DNA of 64,000 bases, taken from Burkholderia pyrrocinia (GTDB lineage Bacteria > Pseudomonadota > Gammaproteobacteria > Burkholderiales > Burkholderiaceae). Below, piece after piece: positions 49,571 to 58,807 of this stretch. The stretch's first letter is position 1. Each line of letters opens with the position of its first letter. The DNA lies in assembly GCF_022809715.1 (NCBI RefSeq), contig NZ_CP094459.1, positions 682,001 through 746,000 of the forward strand, written 5' to 3'. The notes beneath the pieces are model-generated. The model was not told the origin of the DNA. It searched no databases and saw nothing but the letters and a program-made list of their open reading frames with translations. Both the position numbers and the translations under genes were made by a program.

Positions 49571-49598
49571 AAAAAAGCGGCCCGATGGCCGCTTTTTT
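49571..49598. terminator. Bidirectional rho-independent terminator
   Basis: AAAAAAGCGGCC-CGAT-GGCCGCTTTTTT is a perfect 12-bp palindrome with A and T tracts inside the stem. It separates the convergent ubiA and proC genes. Confidence 0.9.
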
Positions 49599-49636
49599 GA
49601 CGTCCGGTGCCGGGGCGCCCGGCACCACGGGCGCGC

Positions 49637-50449
49637 TTACGCGCGGCCGAGCTCGTCGCCCATTTCCTTCGCGCGTGCCTCGGCCGCGAGCGCGCCGCGC
49701 ACGATCGCTTCCTTCACGCCCTGCGCGTCGAACGACGCGAGCGCGGCGGCCGTCGTGCCGCCCTTCGACGTCACGCGCTCGCGCAGCACGCTCGCCGGTT
49801 CGCCCGATTGCGCGGCGAGCTGCGCGGCGCCCGCGAACGTCGCGACTGCGAGCGCGCGACCCTGTTCGTCGTTCATGCCGAGGCGGCGTGCGGCTTCCTG
49901 CAGCGCTTCGATGAAATAGAACACGTACGCGGGGCCGCTGCCCGAAATGGCCGTGACGGCGTCGAGTTGCGATTCGTCGTCGAACCATACGATCTCGCCG
50001 ACCGCGCCGAGCACGTTCGACGCGAGTTCGCGGCCCGCCGCGTCGACGCCCGGCAGCGCGGCGAGGCCCGTCACGCCCATGCCGACGAGCGCGGGCGTGT
50101 TCGGCATCGTGCGCACGACGCGGGCGTAGTCGCCGAGCCAGCGCGCGAGGTCCGTGCCGCGAATGCCGGCCGCGATGCTGATCACGAGCTGCGACTTCAG
50201 GTGCGGCGCGAGCGCCTGCGCGACGTCCTTCAGCACCTGCGGCTTCACCGCGAGCACGACCGCGTCGTAATCGGCGAGCGTCGCGTCGACGGCCGCGCCG
50301 GTGCGCACGCCGAATTGCTGCGCGGCGCGCGCGCGGACGTCCTCGTTGATGTCGATGGCATACAGGCCTTCAGCGGCGACGCCGCGCTTGATCAGGCCGC
50401 CGATCAGGGCCGCGGCCATGTTGCCGCCGCCGATGAATGCGATTTTCAT
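49637..50449 (-). CDS. proC: Pyrroline-5-carboxylate reductase
   Basis: ProC reduces pyrroline-5-carboxylate to proline, the last step of proline synthesis. The protein has 270 residues. The NAD(P) fold begins MKIAFIGGGNMAAALIGGLI. Later come VLAVKPQVLKDV, RTMPNTPALVGMGVT, and the C-terminal helical signature ISGSGPAYVFYFIEAL followed by TSKGGTTAAAL. It is 51 bases downstream of yggS, the widespread yggS-proC pairing. Confidence 0.96.
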   Translation of the reverse strand: MKIAFIGGGNMAAALIGGLIKRGVAAEGLYAIDINEDVRARAAQQFGVRTGAAVDATLADYDAVVLAVKPQVLKDVAQALAPHLKSQLVISIAAGIRGTDLARWLGDYARVVRTMPNTPALVGMGVTGLAALPGVDAAGRELASNVLGAVGEIVWFDDESQLDAVTAISGSGPAYVFYFIEALQEAARRLGMNDEQGRALAVATFAGAAQLAAQSGEPASVLRERVTSKGGTTAAALASFDAQGVKEAIVRGALAAEARAKEMGDELGRA

Positions 50450-50500
50450 GATGTCCGATTGAGCGAGTGAGTGAACGGAAAGGCGGAAAGGGCGCGGCGC

Positions 50501-51199
50501 TCAGTGCGAATAATCGCGCGCGCCGAAGATCGCGGTGCCGACGCGCACGATCGTCGCGCCTTCGAGCACGGCCGCGTCGAGATCGGCGGACATGCCCATC
50601 GACAACGTGTCGAGCGGCAGGCCGCCGGCACGCAATGCGTCGAACAGCGCGCGCAGCGCGCGATGCGGTGCGCGTTGCGCCTCGATATCGCCGGCCGGTT
50701 CGGGGATCGCCATCAGGCCGCGCAGCCGCAGCGACGGCAGCGCGGCGACCGCGCGCGCGACGTCGGCCACGTCGGCCGGCGCGACGCCGCTCTTCGACGC
50801 CTCGCCGCTGATGTTCACCTGCACGCACACGTTGAGCGGCGGCAGGTGCGCGGGGCGTTGTTCCGACAGGCGCTGCGCGATCTTCAGCCGGTCGACCGAA
50901 TGGACCCAGTCGAAGCGCTCGGCGACCGGGCGCGTCTTGTTCGATTGCAGCGGCCCGATGAAATGCCATTCGAGCGACGCGCGCAGATCGGCGAGCGCGT
51001 CGATCTTGTCGATCGATTCCTGCACGTAGTTTTCGCCGAATGCGTGTTGCCCGGCCGCGTGCGCGGCGCGTACGTCGTCGGCTGGAAACGTCTTCGAGAC
51101 GGCGAGCAGCGACACGGTGGCGGGATCGCGGCCGGCCGCGCGGGCGGCGTCGGCGATGCGGCGATGAACGGATTCGAGACGGGCGGCGAGATCGGACAT
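50501..51199 (-). CDS. yggS: PLP homeostasis protein, YggS/PLPBP family
   Basis: A 232-residue PLP-binding TIM-barrel protein that buffers pyridoxal phosphate and affects amino-acid metabolism; no catalytic activity is known. The PLP lysine is Lys36 in LLAVSKTFP. Other family blocks are [21 protein letters not shown] and [12 protein letters not shown]. Start [14 protein letters not shown] at 51199 fits the family length. It is upstream of proC on the same strand. Confidence 0.95.
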   Translation of the reverse strand: MSDLAARLESVHRRIADAARAAGRDPATVSLLAVSKTFPADDVRAAHAAGQHAFGENYVQESIDKIDALADLRASLEWHFIGPLQSNKTRPVAERFDWVHSVDRLKIAQRLSEQRPAHLPPLNVCVQVNISGEASKSGVAPADVADVARAVAALPSLRLRGLMAIPEPAGDIEAQRAPHRALRALFDALRAGGLPLDTLSMGMSADLDAAVLEGATIVRVGTAIFGARDYSH

Positions 51200-51302
51200 G
51201 ACGGGCACGAAGGCAGGCACGGAAGCAGGCACGAAGCGGATGCGCCGCGGCACGCGGTGCATCGATCCGCCCATTATACGGACGCCGCGCGCGACGCCCG
51301 CG

Positions 51303-52529
51303 TCAGCCGTACAGCAAATGCTCGACGAGCTGGACCCAGTGGACGACCGGAATCTGCGTGCCGCTTTGCAGGTGCGCGATGCAGCCGATGTTGCCGGACA
51401 CGATCATCTGCGGTTCGAGCGCCTGCAGCTTCAGCAGCTTCTGCTTGCGCAACCGGTACGACAGCGACGGCTGCGTCAGCGAATAGGTGCCGGCCGAGCC
51501 GCAGCACAGATGGCTGTCGGCCGGCAGCCGCACGTCGATGCCGAGCGTCTCGAGCAGGCGTTCGACCTTGCCGCGCGACTGCTGGCCGTGCTGCAGCGTG
51601 CACGGCGGGTGGTACGCGACGGTATGGATCGCGCGGCGCCGTGCGAGCGTCGCGAGCTCGGCCTCGAATGCGAGCAGCACGTCGGAGATGTCGCGCGTCA
51701 GCGAGACGATGCGCTGCGCCCGCTCCGCGTAGGCCGGGTCGTCGCGCAGCAGGTGCGCGTATTCGAGCACCGTCGCGCCGCAGCCCGACGCGTTCATCAC
51801 GATCGCCTCGGCGCCTTGCTCGACATGGGGCCACCATGCGTCGATGTTGCGGCGCGCGTCGTCGAGCGCCTCGTCGTGATAGTTCAGGTGCAGGCGGATC
51901 GCGCCGCAGCAGCCCGCGTCGGGCGCGACGACCGTCTCGATGCCGAGCGCGTCGAGCACGCGCGCGGTCGCGATGTTGATGTTCGGCAGCATCGACGGCT
52001 GCACGCAGCCGCCGAGCATCAGCATCTTGCGCGTATGCGTGCGGTGCGGCCATTCGAGCAGCCGCGTGCGCGGCGGCACCTTGTCGCGCAGCCGCTTCGG
52101 CAGCAGCGGCCGCACGTGCTGGCCGAGCCGCATCATGGGCGAGAACAGCGCGGCGTTCGGCACGAGGCTCGCGAGCACGCGGCGCACGATCCGCTGCTGC
52201 ACGGGGCGCCGCACCTGCGCCTCGACGTGCTTGCGGCCGATCTCGACGAGCCGGCCGTACTGAACGCCGGACGGGCAGGTCGTCTCGCAGCTTCGGCACG
52301 TCAGGCAGCGGTCGAGATGCTGCTGCGTGCTGCGCGTGACGGGCGCGCCTTCGACCATCTGCTTGATCAGGTAGATGCGCCCGCGCGGGCCGTCGAGTTC
52401 GTCGCCGAGCAGTTGATAGGTCGGGCAGGTCGCGGTGCAGAACCCGCAATGCACGCACTTGCGCAGGATCGCGTCGGCTTCGTCGCCGTCGGGCGTGTTG
52501 CGGATGAAATCGGCGAGGTTCGTTTGCAT
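51303..52529 (-). CDS. glcF: Glycolate oxidase iron-sulfur subunit
   Basis: A 408-residue subunit of the membrane-associated glycolate oxidase that feeds electrons to quinone. Two 4Fe-4S ferredoxin motifs lie near the N terminus: CVHCGFCTATCP (about 26-37) and CLTCRSCETTCP (about 75-86). Two CCG domains follow, with APDAGCCGAIRLHLNYHD and SHLCCGSAGTYSL. It starts 7 bases after glcE. The gene begins MQTNLADFIRNTPDGDEADA. Confidence 0.95.
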   Translation of the reverse strand: MQTNLADFIRNTPDGDEADAILRKCVHCGFCTATCPTYQLLGDELDGPRGRIYLIKQMVEGAPVTRSTQQHLDRCLTCRSCETTCPSGVQYGRLVEIGRKHVEAQVRRPVQQRIVRRVLASLVPNAALFSPMMRLGQHVRPLLPKRLRDKVPPRTRLLEWPHRTHTRKMLMLGGCVQPSMLPNINIATARVLDALGIETVVAPDAGCCGAIRLHLNYHDEALDDARRNIDAWWPHVEQGAEAIVMNASGCGATVLEYAHLLRDDPAYAERAQRIVSLTRDISDVLLAFEAELATLARRRAIHTVAYHPPCTLQHGQQSRGKVERLLETLGIDVRLPADSHLCCGSAGTYSLTQPSLSYRLRKQKLLKLQALEPQMIVSGNIGCIAHLQSGTQIPVVHWVQLVEHLLYG

Positions 52530-52536
52530 CGAGCCC

Positions 52537-53625
52537 TCAGAGATCGGGGTAGAGCCGGCCGCGGTTGAAAATGCGCGCGGGATCGAACGCGGCCTTCAGC
52601 CCGCGGTGGATTTTCATCATCGGGGCGGGCAGCGGCGTGAACACGCCCGCGCTGCGGTCGTACGTGTCGCCCGCGCGGAACAGCGTCGCGTGGCCGCCGG
52701 CCTGCTTCGCGCTCATGCGCACGGTCTGCGCATCGGCGTCGGTGATCCACCAGCGCTGCGCGCCGCCCCATTCCATCAGCTGGGTGCCGGGCAGGTGCAT
52801 CGGCTCGGTGATCGACGGCAGCGCGAGGCGCCACAGCGCATAGCCGGGCGGAATGCCGTTGAAGAACGGATCGGTATGCTCGCGCAGGCCGGCCCAGAAG
52901 CGCTCGGCTTCGACCGCGTCGACGACTTCGCCGCCGAGCAGCGCCTTCGCGGATTTCACGGCCGCTTCGGCGCCCGACAGGCGAAGCACGAGCGTGCCGT
53001 TGCGCCACGCGCTCGCGCTGACGGGCAGCGGATGGCCGCCCCATTCGTTGAGCTTGCGCACCGCGTCGGTCGCGGTCATCTCGAACTTCAGCGTGACTTC
53101 GGCGACGGGCATCGGCAGCACCTTGATCGACAGGTCGAGCATCAGCCCGAGCGTGCCGAGCGAACCGGCCATCAGCCGCGACACGTCGTAGCCGGCGACG
53201 TTCTTCACGACCTGACCGCCGAACCGCAGCACCTCGCCGCGGCCGTTCATCAGCGTGACGCCGAGCACGAAATCGCGCGGTGCGCCGCAGGTGGCGCGGC
53301 GCGGGCCCGCGAGGCCCGCCGCGATGCAGCCGCCGACGGTGGCCGCGCGGCCGAAGTGCGGCGGCTCGAACGGCAGCATCTGGCCGCATTCGGCGAGGAC
53401 GGCTTCGAGCTCGGCGAGCGGCGTGCCCGCGCGGACCGTGACGACGAGTTCGGCCGGGTCGTACGACACGATGCCCTGAAACGCGCGCGTGTCGAGTATT
53501 TCGCCCTCGAGCGCCTGGCCGTACCAGTCCTTGGTGCCGCCGCCGCGAATCCGCAGCGGCCGGCCGTCGGCGCTGGCCGCGCGGATGCGCTCGGCCCATC
53601 CGGCGACGATGTCGTCCTCTTCCAT
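52537..53625 (-). CDS. glcE: Glycolate oxidase FAD-binding subunit
   Basis: A 362-residue FAD-binding (PCMH-fold) subunit. The FAD site includes LRIRGGGTKDWYG near residue 24, and FGRAATVGGCIAAGLAGPRR and NVAGYDVSRLMAGSLGTLGL follow. It lies between glcD (170 bases upstream) and glcF. In the complex GlcD, GlcE and GlcF are all required for glycolate oxidation to glyoxylate. Confidence 0.94.
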   Translation of the reverse strand: MEEDDIVAGWAERIRAASADGRPLRIRGGGTKDWYGQALEGEILDTRAFQGIVSYDPAELVVTVRAGTPLAELEAVLAECGQMLPFEPPHFGRAATVGGCIAAGLAGPRRATCGAPRDFVLGVTLMNGRGEVLRFGGQVVKNVAGYDVSRLMAGSLGTLGLMLDLSIKVLPMPVAEVTLKFEMTATDAVRKLNEWGGHPLPVSASAWRNGTLVLRLSGAEAAVKSAKALLGGEVVDAVEAERFWAGLREHTDPFFNGIPPGYALWRLALPSITEPMHLPGTQLMEWGGAQRWWITDADAQTVRMSAKQAGGHATLFRAGDTYDRSAGVFTPLPAPMMKIHRGLKAAFDPARIFNRGRLYPDL

Positions 53626-53795
53626 GTTCTGTTGCTGCCTCGACTTGTTGTTCGGTCGATTGTACCGGGGTGGCGCGATTCCACATCGCGACTATCCCTA
53701 AGCCCCGTATTGCAGACCGCATGCCCGCGCCGCCGCGCGAACGGGCCGCGCGGGCACGGCAGCAGGGTGCGCGCCGTGCCGCCGGCGCGCGCCGC

Positions 53796-55289
53796 TCAGA
53801 AGCGCGGCAGGTCGGGGTGCGGCAGCAGCCCGCCGCGCACGTGCTGGCGGCCGTACTCGGCGCAGCGCGCGCGGGTCGGGATGCCCTTGTCGGGGTTCAG
53901 CAGCCCCGCGGGATCGAATGCGCGCTTGACCGCGAAGAACGCATCGCGCTCCTGCGGCGAGAACTGTACGCACATCGAATTGAGCTTCTCGATGCCGACG
54001 CCGTGCTCGCCCGTCACGCTGCCGCCGAATTCCACGCAGCATTCGAGGATTTCCGCGCCGAACGCCTCGGCGCGGTGCAGCTCGTCCGGATCGTTCGCGT
54101 TGTAGAGGATCAGCGGATGCATGTTGCCGTCGCCCGCATGGAACACGTTGATGCAGCGCAGCCCGTAGCGCGTCTCGAGCTGCTCGATGCGCGCGAGCAG
54201 CGGGCCGATCGCGCGGCGCGGCACGGTGCCGTCCATGCAGTAATAGTCGGCGGAAATACGGCCGGCGGCCGGGAACGCGTTCTTGCGGCCCGACCAGTAG
54301 CGCAACCGCTCCTGTTCGTTGCGCGACACCTGGATGCGCGTTGCGCCGTGCTCGCGCAGCACGGCCGTCATCCGCACGATCTCTTCGGCGACTTCTTCCG
54401 GCGTGCCGTCCGATTCGCACAGCAGGATCGCCTTTGCGTCGAGGTCGTAGCCGGCGTGCGTGAACGCCTCGACGGCCTGCGTCGCCGGCTTGTCCATCAT
54501 CTCGAGCCCGGCCGGGATGATGCCCGACGCGATGATCGCCGCGACTGCCTCGCCGCCCTTGACCACGTCGTCGAAGCTCGCCATCACGAGTTGCGCGGTC
54601 TGCGGCTTCGGGATCAGCCGCACCGTGACTTCGGTGACGATCGCGAACATCCCTTCGCTGCCGATCATCACGGCGAGCAGGTCGAGGCCCGGCATGTCGA
54701 GCGCGAGCGAGCCGAACTCGACGATCTCGCCGTCGATCGTCACCGCGCGCACGCGCATCACGTTGTGCACGGTCAGCCCGTATTTCAGGCAATGGACGCC
54801 GCCGGAATTTTCCGCGACGTTGCCGCCGATCGTGCAGGCGATCTGCGACGACGGATCGGGCGCGTAATACAGGCCGTACGGCGCGGCGGCTTCCGAGATC
54901 GCGAGGTTGCGCACGCCGGGCTGCACGGTCGCCGTGCGCGCGTACGGGTCGACTTCGACGATGCGCGTGAAGCGCGCGAGCGACAGCACGACGCCGAGCG
55001 CGATCGGCAGCGCGCCGCCCGACAGGCTGGTGCCCGCGCCGCGCGGCACGATCGGCACTTCCATGCGGCGGCAGATCTGCACGATCCGCTGCACCTGCGA
55101 TTCCGTTTCGGGCAGCGCGACCGCGAGCGGCAGGCGGCGGTACGCGGACAGGCCGTCGCATTCGTACGGCGCCGTGTCTTCGTCGCGGTACAGCAGGCAG
55201 TGCGTCGGCAGCACGGCCATCAGGGCCTGCACGACTTCGCGCTGGCGCTGCGCGCGTGCTGCGCTCGACAGTTCGACGGGAGCGTTCAT
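53796..55289 (-). CDS. glcD: Glycolate oxidase FAD-linked subunit
   Basis: The 497-residue catalytic subunit. It has the FAD-binding block IVPRGAGTSLSGGALPI, then SSQIACTIGGNVAENSGG and GLDLLAVMIGSEGMFAIVTE. The C-terminal substrate-domain motifs FHAGDGNMHPLILYN and VTGEHGVGIEKL are typical of GlcD and D-lactate dehydrogenases. GGAGA lies before ATG 55289. The long upstream in-frame extension overlaps the next gene and is not used. A hairpin at 53753-53780 lies past its stop. Confidence 0.95.
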   Translation of the reverse strand: MNAPVELSSAARAQRQREVVQALMAVLPTHCLLYRDEDTAPYECDGLSAYRRLPLAVALPETESQVQRIVQICRRMEVPIVPRGAGTSLSGGALPIALGVVLSLARFTRIVEVDPYARTATVQPGVRNLAISEAAAPYGLYYAPDPSSQIACTIGGNVAENSGGVHCLKYGLTVHNVMRVRAVTIDGEIVEFGSLALDMPGLDLLAVMIGSEGMFAIVTEVTVRLIPKPQTAQLVMASFDDVVKGGEAVAAIIASGIIPAGLEMMDKPATQAVEAFTHAGYDLDAKAILLCESDGTPEEVAEEIVRMTAVLREHGATRIQVSRNEQERLRYWSGRKNAFPAAGRISADYYCMDGTVPRRAIGPLLARIEQLETRYGLRCINVFHAGDGNMHPLILYNANDPDELHRAEAFGAEILECCVEFGGSVTGEHGVGIEKLNSMCVQFSPQERDAFFAVKRAFDPAGLLNPDKGIPTRARCAEYGRQHVRGGLLPHPDLPRF

Positions 55290-55330
55290 GGGGTCTCCTG
55301 CAGCAGGCTGCGCGCCGTCGCGCCGCCGTC

Positions 55331-56740
55331 TCAGCACGTGAAAATCTTGCCGGGATTCATCAGGTTGCGCGGATCGAGCGCGAGCTTGATCGCGCGCATC
55401 GTGTCGATCGCGTTGTCGCCATGCTCCTTCGGCAGGAACCGCATCTTGTGCAGCCCGACGCCGTGCTCGCCCGTGCAGGTGCCGCCGAGGCGCAGCGCGC
55501 GCTCGACGATCCGGTCGTTGATGTGCTCGGCTTCGGCGAGTTCCTCGGGCTTGTCGGGATCGATCAGGATCGCGACGTGGAAATTGCCGTCGCCGACGTG
55601 GCCGACGATCGGGCAGGGCAGCGACGACGCGCGCAGGTCGACTTCGGTTTCCTCGACGCACGCGGCGAGCTGCGAGATCGGCACGCAGACGTCGGTCGTC
55701 ACCGCGCGGCAGCCCGGCTTCAATTGCAGCATCGCGAAGTACGCGTTGTGGCGCGCGGCCCAGAGCCGGCTGCGGTCCTCCGGGCGGGTCGCCCATTCGA
55801 AGCCCTGGCCGTTGTTCTGGCCGGCGAGCGCCTGCACGAGTTCGGCCTGTTCCTTCACGCCGGCCTCGGTGCCGTGGAATTCGAAGAACAGCGTCGGCGC
55901 TTCGGCGAGCGTCAGGTTCGAGTGGCGGTTGATCGAGCGCACGGCGAGCGAATCGACGAATTCGACGCGCGCGATCGGCACGCCGATCTGGATCGTCTCG
56001 ATCACGGTGCGCACCGCGTCGCCCATCGTCGGGAACGTGCAGATCGCGGCCGACACGGCTTCGGGCAGCGGGTGCAGGCGCAGCGTGATCTCGGTGATCA
56101 CGCCGAGCGTGCCTTCGGAGCCGACGAACAGGCGCGTGAGGTCATAGCCGGCGGACGATTTGCGCGCGCGCGAGCCCGTTTTCACGACGCGGCCGTCGGC
56201 GAGCACGGCGGTCAGGCCGAGCACGTTCTCGCGCATCGTGCCGTAGCGCACGGCGTTGGTGCCTGATGCGCGGGTCGCGGTCATCCCGCCGATGCTGGCG
56301 TCGGCGCCCGGGTCGATCGGGAAGAACAGGCCGGTGTCGCGCAGCGCTTCGTTGAGCGCCTTGCGCGTGATGCCCGGTTCGACCGTCACGGTCAGGTCTT
56401 CGGCGTTGATCGACAGCACGCGGTTCATTTCGGACAGGTCGAGCGATATGCCGCCGCGCACCGCGAGCAGGTGGCCTTCGAGCGACGAGCCTGCGCCGTA
56501 CGGAATCAGCGGCACGCTGTAGAGCGAGCACAGCGACACGGCTTCGCGCACGTCGTCCGCGCTGTGCGCGAACACGACGGCATCGGGCAGTTGCGGATCG
56601 AACGGCGATTCGTCGCGGCCGTGGTGCTCGCGGACCGCGTCGGCGGTCGACACGCGCTCGCCGAAGGCGGCGCGCAGCGCATCGAGCATGGCGGGGGGAA
56701 GCGGGCGGCGCGTGGCGGCAGGCGGGGCGGGGTGATTCAC
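55331..56740 (-). CDS. FAD-linked oxidase, D-lactate dehydrogenase (cytochrome)-like
   Basis: A 469-residue GlcD/Dld-family flavoprotein. The FAD block is LIPYGAGSSLEGHLLAVRGG (about 79-98), and SIGGMTATRASGTNAVRYGT and GYDLTRLFVGSEGTLGVITE follow. The C terminus has HVGDGNFHVAILIDP and CTGEHGVGLHKMRFL. The start is a GTG with AGGAGA about 7 bases upstream. It is 41 bases before glcD, so it may be co-transcribed, giving the operon two hydroxyacid oxidases. The likely substrate is D-lactate or another 2-hydroxy acid. It is divergent from the cobalamin adenosyltransferase gene. Confidence 0.88.
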   Translation of the reverse strand: MNHPAPPAATRRPLPPAMLDALRAAFGERVSTADAVREHHGRDESPFDPQLPDAVVFAHSADDVREAVSLCSLYSVPLIPYGAGSSLEGHLLAVRGGISLDLSEMNRVLSINAEDLTVTVEPGITRKALNEALRDTGLFFPIDPGADASIGGMTATRASGTNAVRYGTMRENVLGLTAVLADGRVVKTGSRARKSSAGYDLTRLFVGSEGTLGVITEITLRLHPLPEAVSAAICTFPTMGDAVRTVIETIQIGVPIARVEFVDSLAVRSINRHSNLTLAEAPTLFFEFHGTEAGVKEQAELVQALAGQNNGQGFEWATRPEDRSRLWAARHNAYFAMLQLKPGCRAVTTDVCVPISQLAACVEETEVDLRASSLPCPIVGHVGDGNFHVAILIDPDKPEELAEAEHINDRIVERALRLGGTCTGEHGVGLHKMRFLPKEHGDNAIDTMRAIKLALDPRNLMNPGKIFTC

Positions 56741-56877
56741 GAATGTCTCCTGACTGCTTGTCGAACTTTCGGCCCATTCTACGCTGTAACGCCTGCTGCG
56801 AGCCTCGCCGCGGGCTGCGATAATCGTGCTTCAACCCAACCGGGCCGCATCGCGGCCGCGTACGAGAGGACATTCGC

Positions 56878-57429
56878 ATGGGCAACCGCTTGAGCAAGAT
56901 CGCGACACGCACGGGCGACGACGGCACCACCGGCCTCGGCGACGGACGGCGCATCGGCAAGGACGACGTGCGGATCGCGGCGATCGGCGACGTCGACGAA
57001 CTGAACTCGAATCTCGGCGTGCTGCTCGCCGAGACGCTGCCGGACGATGTGCGCACCGCGCTCGTCACGATCCAGCACGACCTGTTCGATCTCGGCGGCG
57101 AGCTGTGCATCCCCGGCCATGCGGTGCTCGACGACACGCATCTCGCGCGCCTCGACCGATGGCTCGCCGACTACAACGCGACGCTGCAGCCGCTGAAGGA
57201 ATTCATCCTGCCGGCCGGCTCGCGCGCGGCGTCGCTTGCGCACGTGTGCCGGACGGTGTGCCGCCGCGCGGAGCGCTCGATCGTCGCGCTCGGCCGCGAC
57301 GAAACGCTCAACGATGCGCCGCGGCGATACGTGAACCGGCTGTCCGACCTGCTGTTCGTGCTGGCGCGCGTGCTGAACCGTGCCGACGGCGGGACGGACG
57401 TACTGTGGGAGCGCGGGCGCGTCCGCTAG
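56878..57429 (+). CDS. Cob(I)yrinic acid a,c-diamide adenosyltransferase, PduO type
   Basis: A 183-residue ATP:cobalamin adenosyltransferase that makes adenosylcobalamin. The ATP-binding N terminus TRTGDDGTTGLGDGRRIGKD (about 10-29) is diagnostic of the PduO type. FILPAGSRAASLAHVCRTVC and the terminal NRLSDLLFVLARVLN complete the five-helix bundle. GAGAGGA lies about 7 bases before the ATG. It stands alone; no cobalamin riboswitch is visible upstream. Confidence 0.93.
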   Translation: MGNRLSKIATRTGDDGTTGLGDGRRIGKDDVRIAAIGDVDELNSNLGVLLAETLPDDVRTALVTIQHDLFDLGGELCIPGHAVLDDTHLARLDRWLADYNATLQPLKEFILPAGSRAASLAHVCRTVCRRAERSIVALGRDETLNDAPRRYVNRLSDLLFVLARVLNRADGGTDVLWERGRVR

Positions 57430-57483
57430 CGCGCCGTGGCGCTGTTGCGCACTGCGACAATTTGTCCGGGTGAAGCAGGTTTT

Positions 57484-57510
57484 TAAACATGTATCTTATG
57501 GGCATGTTTA
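57484..57510. promoter_or_regulatory. Palindrome before hmp, candidate NsrR-type operator
   Basis: TAAACATG and CATGTTTA form a perfect 8-bp inverted repeat with an 11-base centre, 14 bases upstream of the hmp start. The AACATG(T/C) half-site resembles the AAGATGCAT half-site of the nitric-oxide sensor NsrR, which controls hmp in many proteobacteria. The regulator is inferred and no nsrR gene is in the window. Confidence 0.5.
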
Positions 57511-57524
57511 ACGGAGAACCGAAC

Positions 57525-58733
57525 ATGACCCAGATCACCGCTGACCAGATGGCTCGCGTGAAGGCCACTGCCCCTGTCCTCGCCGTGCACGGCGCGACGA
57601 TCACGAAGCATTTCTACCAGCGCATGTTCGCGCGCCATCCGGAACTGAAAAACCTGTTCAACCAGACGCACCAGAAGACCGGCAGCCAGCCGGAAACGCT
57701 CGCGAAGGCGGTTTATGCGTATGCGGCGAACATCGACAATCTCGGCGCGCTCGGCGGTGCGGTGTCGCACATCGCGCACAAGCACGCGAGCCTGAACATC
57801 CGCCCCGAGCATTACCCGATCGTCGGCGAGAACCTGCTCGCGTCGATCGTCGAAGTGCTCGGCGACGCGGTCGATGCCGATACGCTCGAAGCCTGGCGCG
57901 TCGCGTACGGCCAGCTCGCGCAGATCCTGATCGGCGCCGAGGCCGACCTGTACGCGGGCGCCGCGTGGAGCGGCTTCCGTCCGTTCAAGGTGGCGCGCAA
58001 GGTGCGCGAGAGCGACGAGATCACGTCGTTCTACCTGAGCCCGGCCGACGGCGGCGCGGCGCCGACCTTCGAGCCGGGACAGTACGTCACGGTGAAGCGC
58101 TTCGTCGGCGATCTCGGCGTCGACCAGCCGCGCCAGTACAGCCTGTCCGACGCGCCGCACGGCAAGTGGCTGCGTATCTCGGTGAAGCGCGAGTCGGGCC
58201 AGCCCGAGGCGATCCCGGCCGGCAAGGTATCGACGCTGATGCACGACGGCGTGGAGGAGGGCGCGATCGTCGAAGTGACCGCGCCGATGGGCGAATTCTC
58301 GCTGAAGCGCGGTGTCGAGACGCCGGTGGTGCTGATCTCCGGCGGCGTCGGCCTGACGCCGATGGTGTCGATGGCGTCGACGCTGGTGTCGGAAGGCAGC
58401 AAGCGCGACGTGCGCTTCGTCCATGCATGCCGTTCGGGCGCGGTGCACGCGTTCCGCGACTGGCTGAACGATGCGGTGCGCGAGCACGCGAACGTCAAGC
58501 GCACGGTGCTGTACGAACTGGTCGGCCCGGACGATCGCGCAGGGATCGACCATGACCTCGAAGGGCGGCTCACGCCGGAACGCGTGAAGGAATTCGCGCT
58601 GGTGCCGGGCGCCGACTACTACATCTGCGGCCCGATCGCGTTCATGAAGGCGCAACGCGATGCGCTGGTCGCGCTCGGCGTCGCGCCGGAACGCATCAAT
58701 ACCGAAATCTTCGGCTCGGGCGCGCTCGAGTGA
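57525..58733 (+). CDS. hmp: Flavohaemoprotein / nitric oxide dioxygenase
   Basis: A 402-residue enzyme that converts nitric oxide to nitrate with O2 and NAD(P)H. The globin domain (about 1-138) has Tyr31 and proximal His87 (HIAHKHASL). The FAD domain contains PGQYVTVKRF and RQYSLSDAP. The NAD domain contains ISGGVGLTPMVSM and YYICGPIAFMKAQ. The ATG at 57525 has CGGAGA about 7 bases upstream; the in-frame ATG at 57489 lies inside the operator-like palindrome, so the shorter form was chosen. Confidence 0.95.
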   Translation: MTQITADQMARVKATAPVLAVHGATITKHFYQRMFARHPELKNLFNQTHQKTGSQPETLAKAVYAYAANIDNLGALGGAVSHIAHKHASLNIRPEHYPIVGENLLASIVEVLGDAVDADTLEAWRVAYGQLAQILIGAEADLYAGAAWSGFRPFKVARKVRESDEITSFYLSPADGGAAPTFEPGQYVTVKRFVGDLGVDQPRQYSLSDAPHGKWLRISVKRESGQPEAIPAGKVSTLMHDGVEEGAIVEVTAPMGEFSLKRGVETPVVLISGGVGLTPMVSMASTLVSEGSKRDVRFVHACRSGAVHAFRDWLNDAVREHANVKRTVLYELVGPDDRAGIDHDLEGRLTPERVKEFALVPGADYYICGPIAFMKAQRDALVALGVAPERINTEIFGSGALE

Positions 58734-58762
58734 TGCGCTGACGGGTGGTCTCCGGCCAATAA

Positions 58763-58790
58763 AAAATGCCCGGCGCGAGCCGGGCATTTT
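58763..58790. terminator. Bidirectional rho-independent terminator
   Basis: AAAATGCCCGGC-GCGA-GCCGGGCATTTT, a perfect 12-bp stem with a tetraloop, lies between the convergent hmp and aroG genes. Confidence 0.9.
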
Positions 58791-58807
58791 CGTTGCGATG
58801 CCAGTGA

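Noticed and set aside
53670..56147. An 825-codon plus-strand open frame over the glc genes
   Set aside because: Antisense to glcD and the Dld-like gene, which carry complete FAD motifs.
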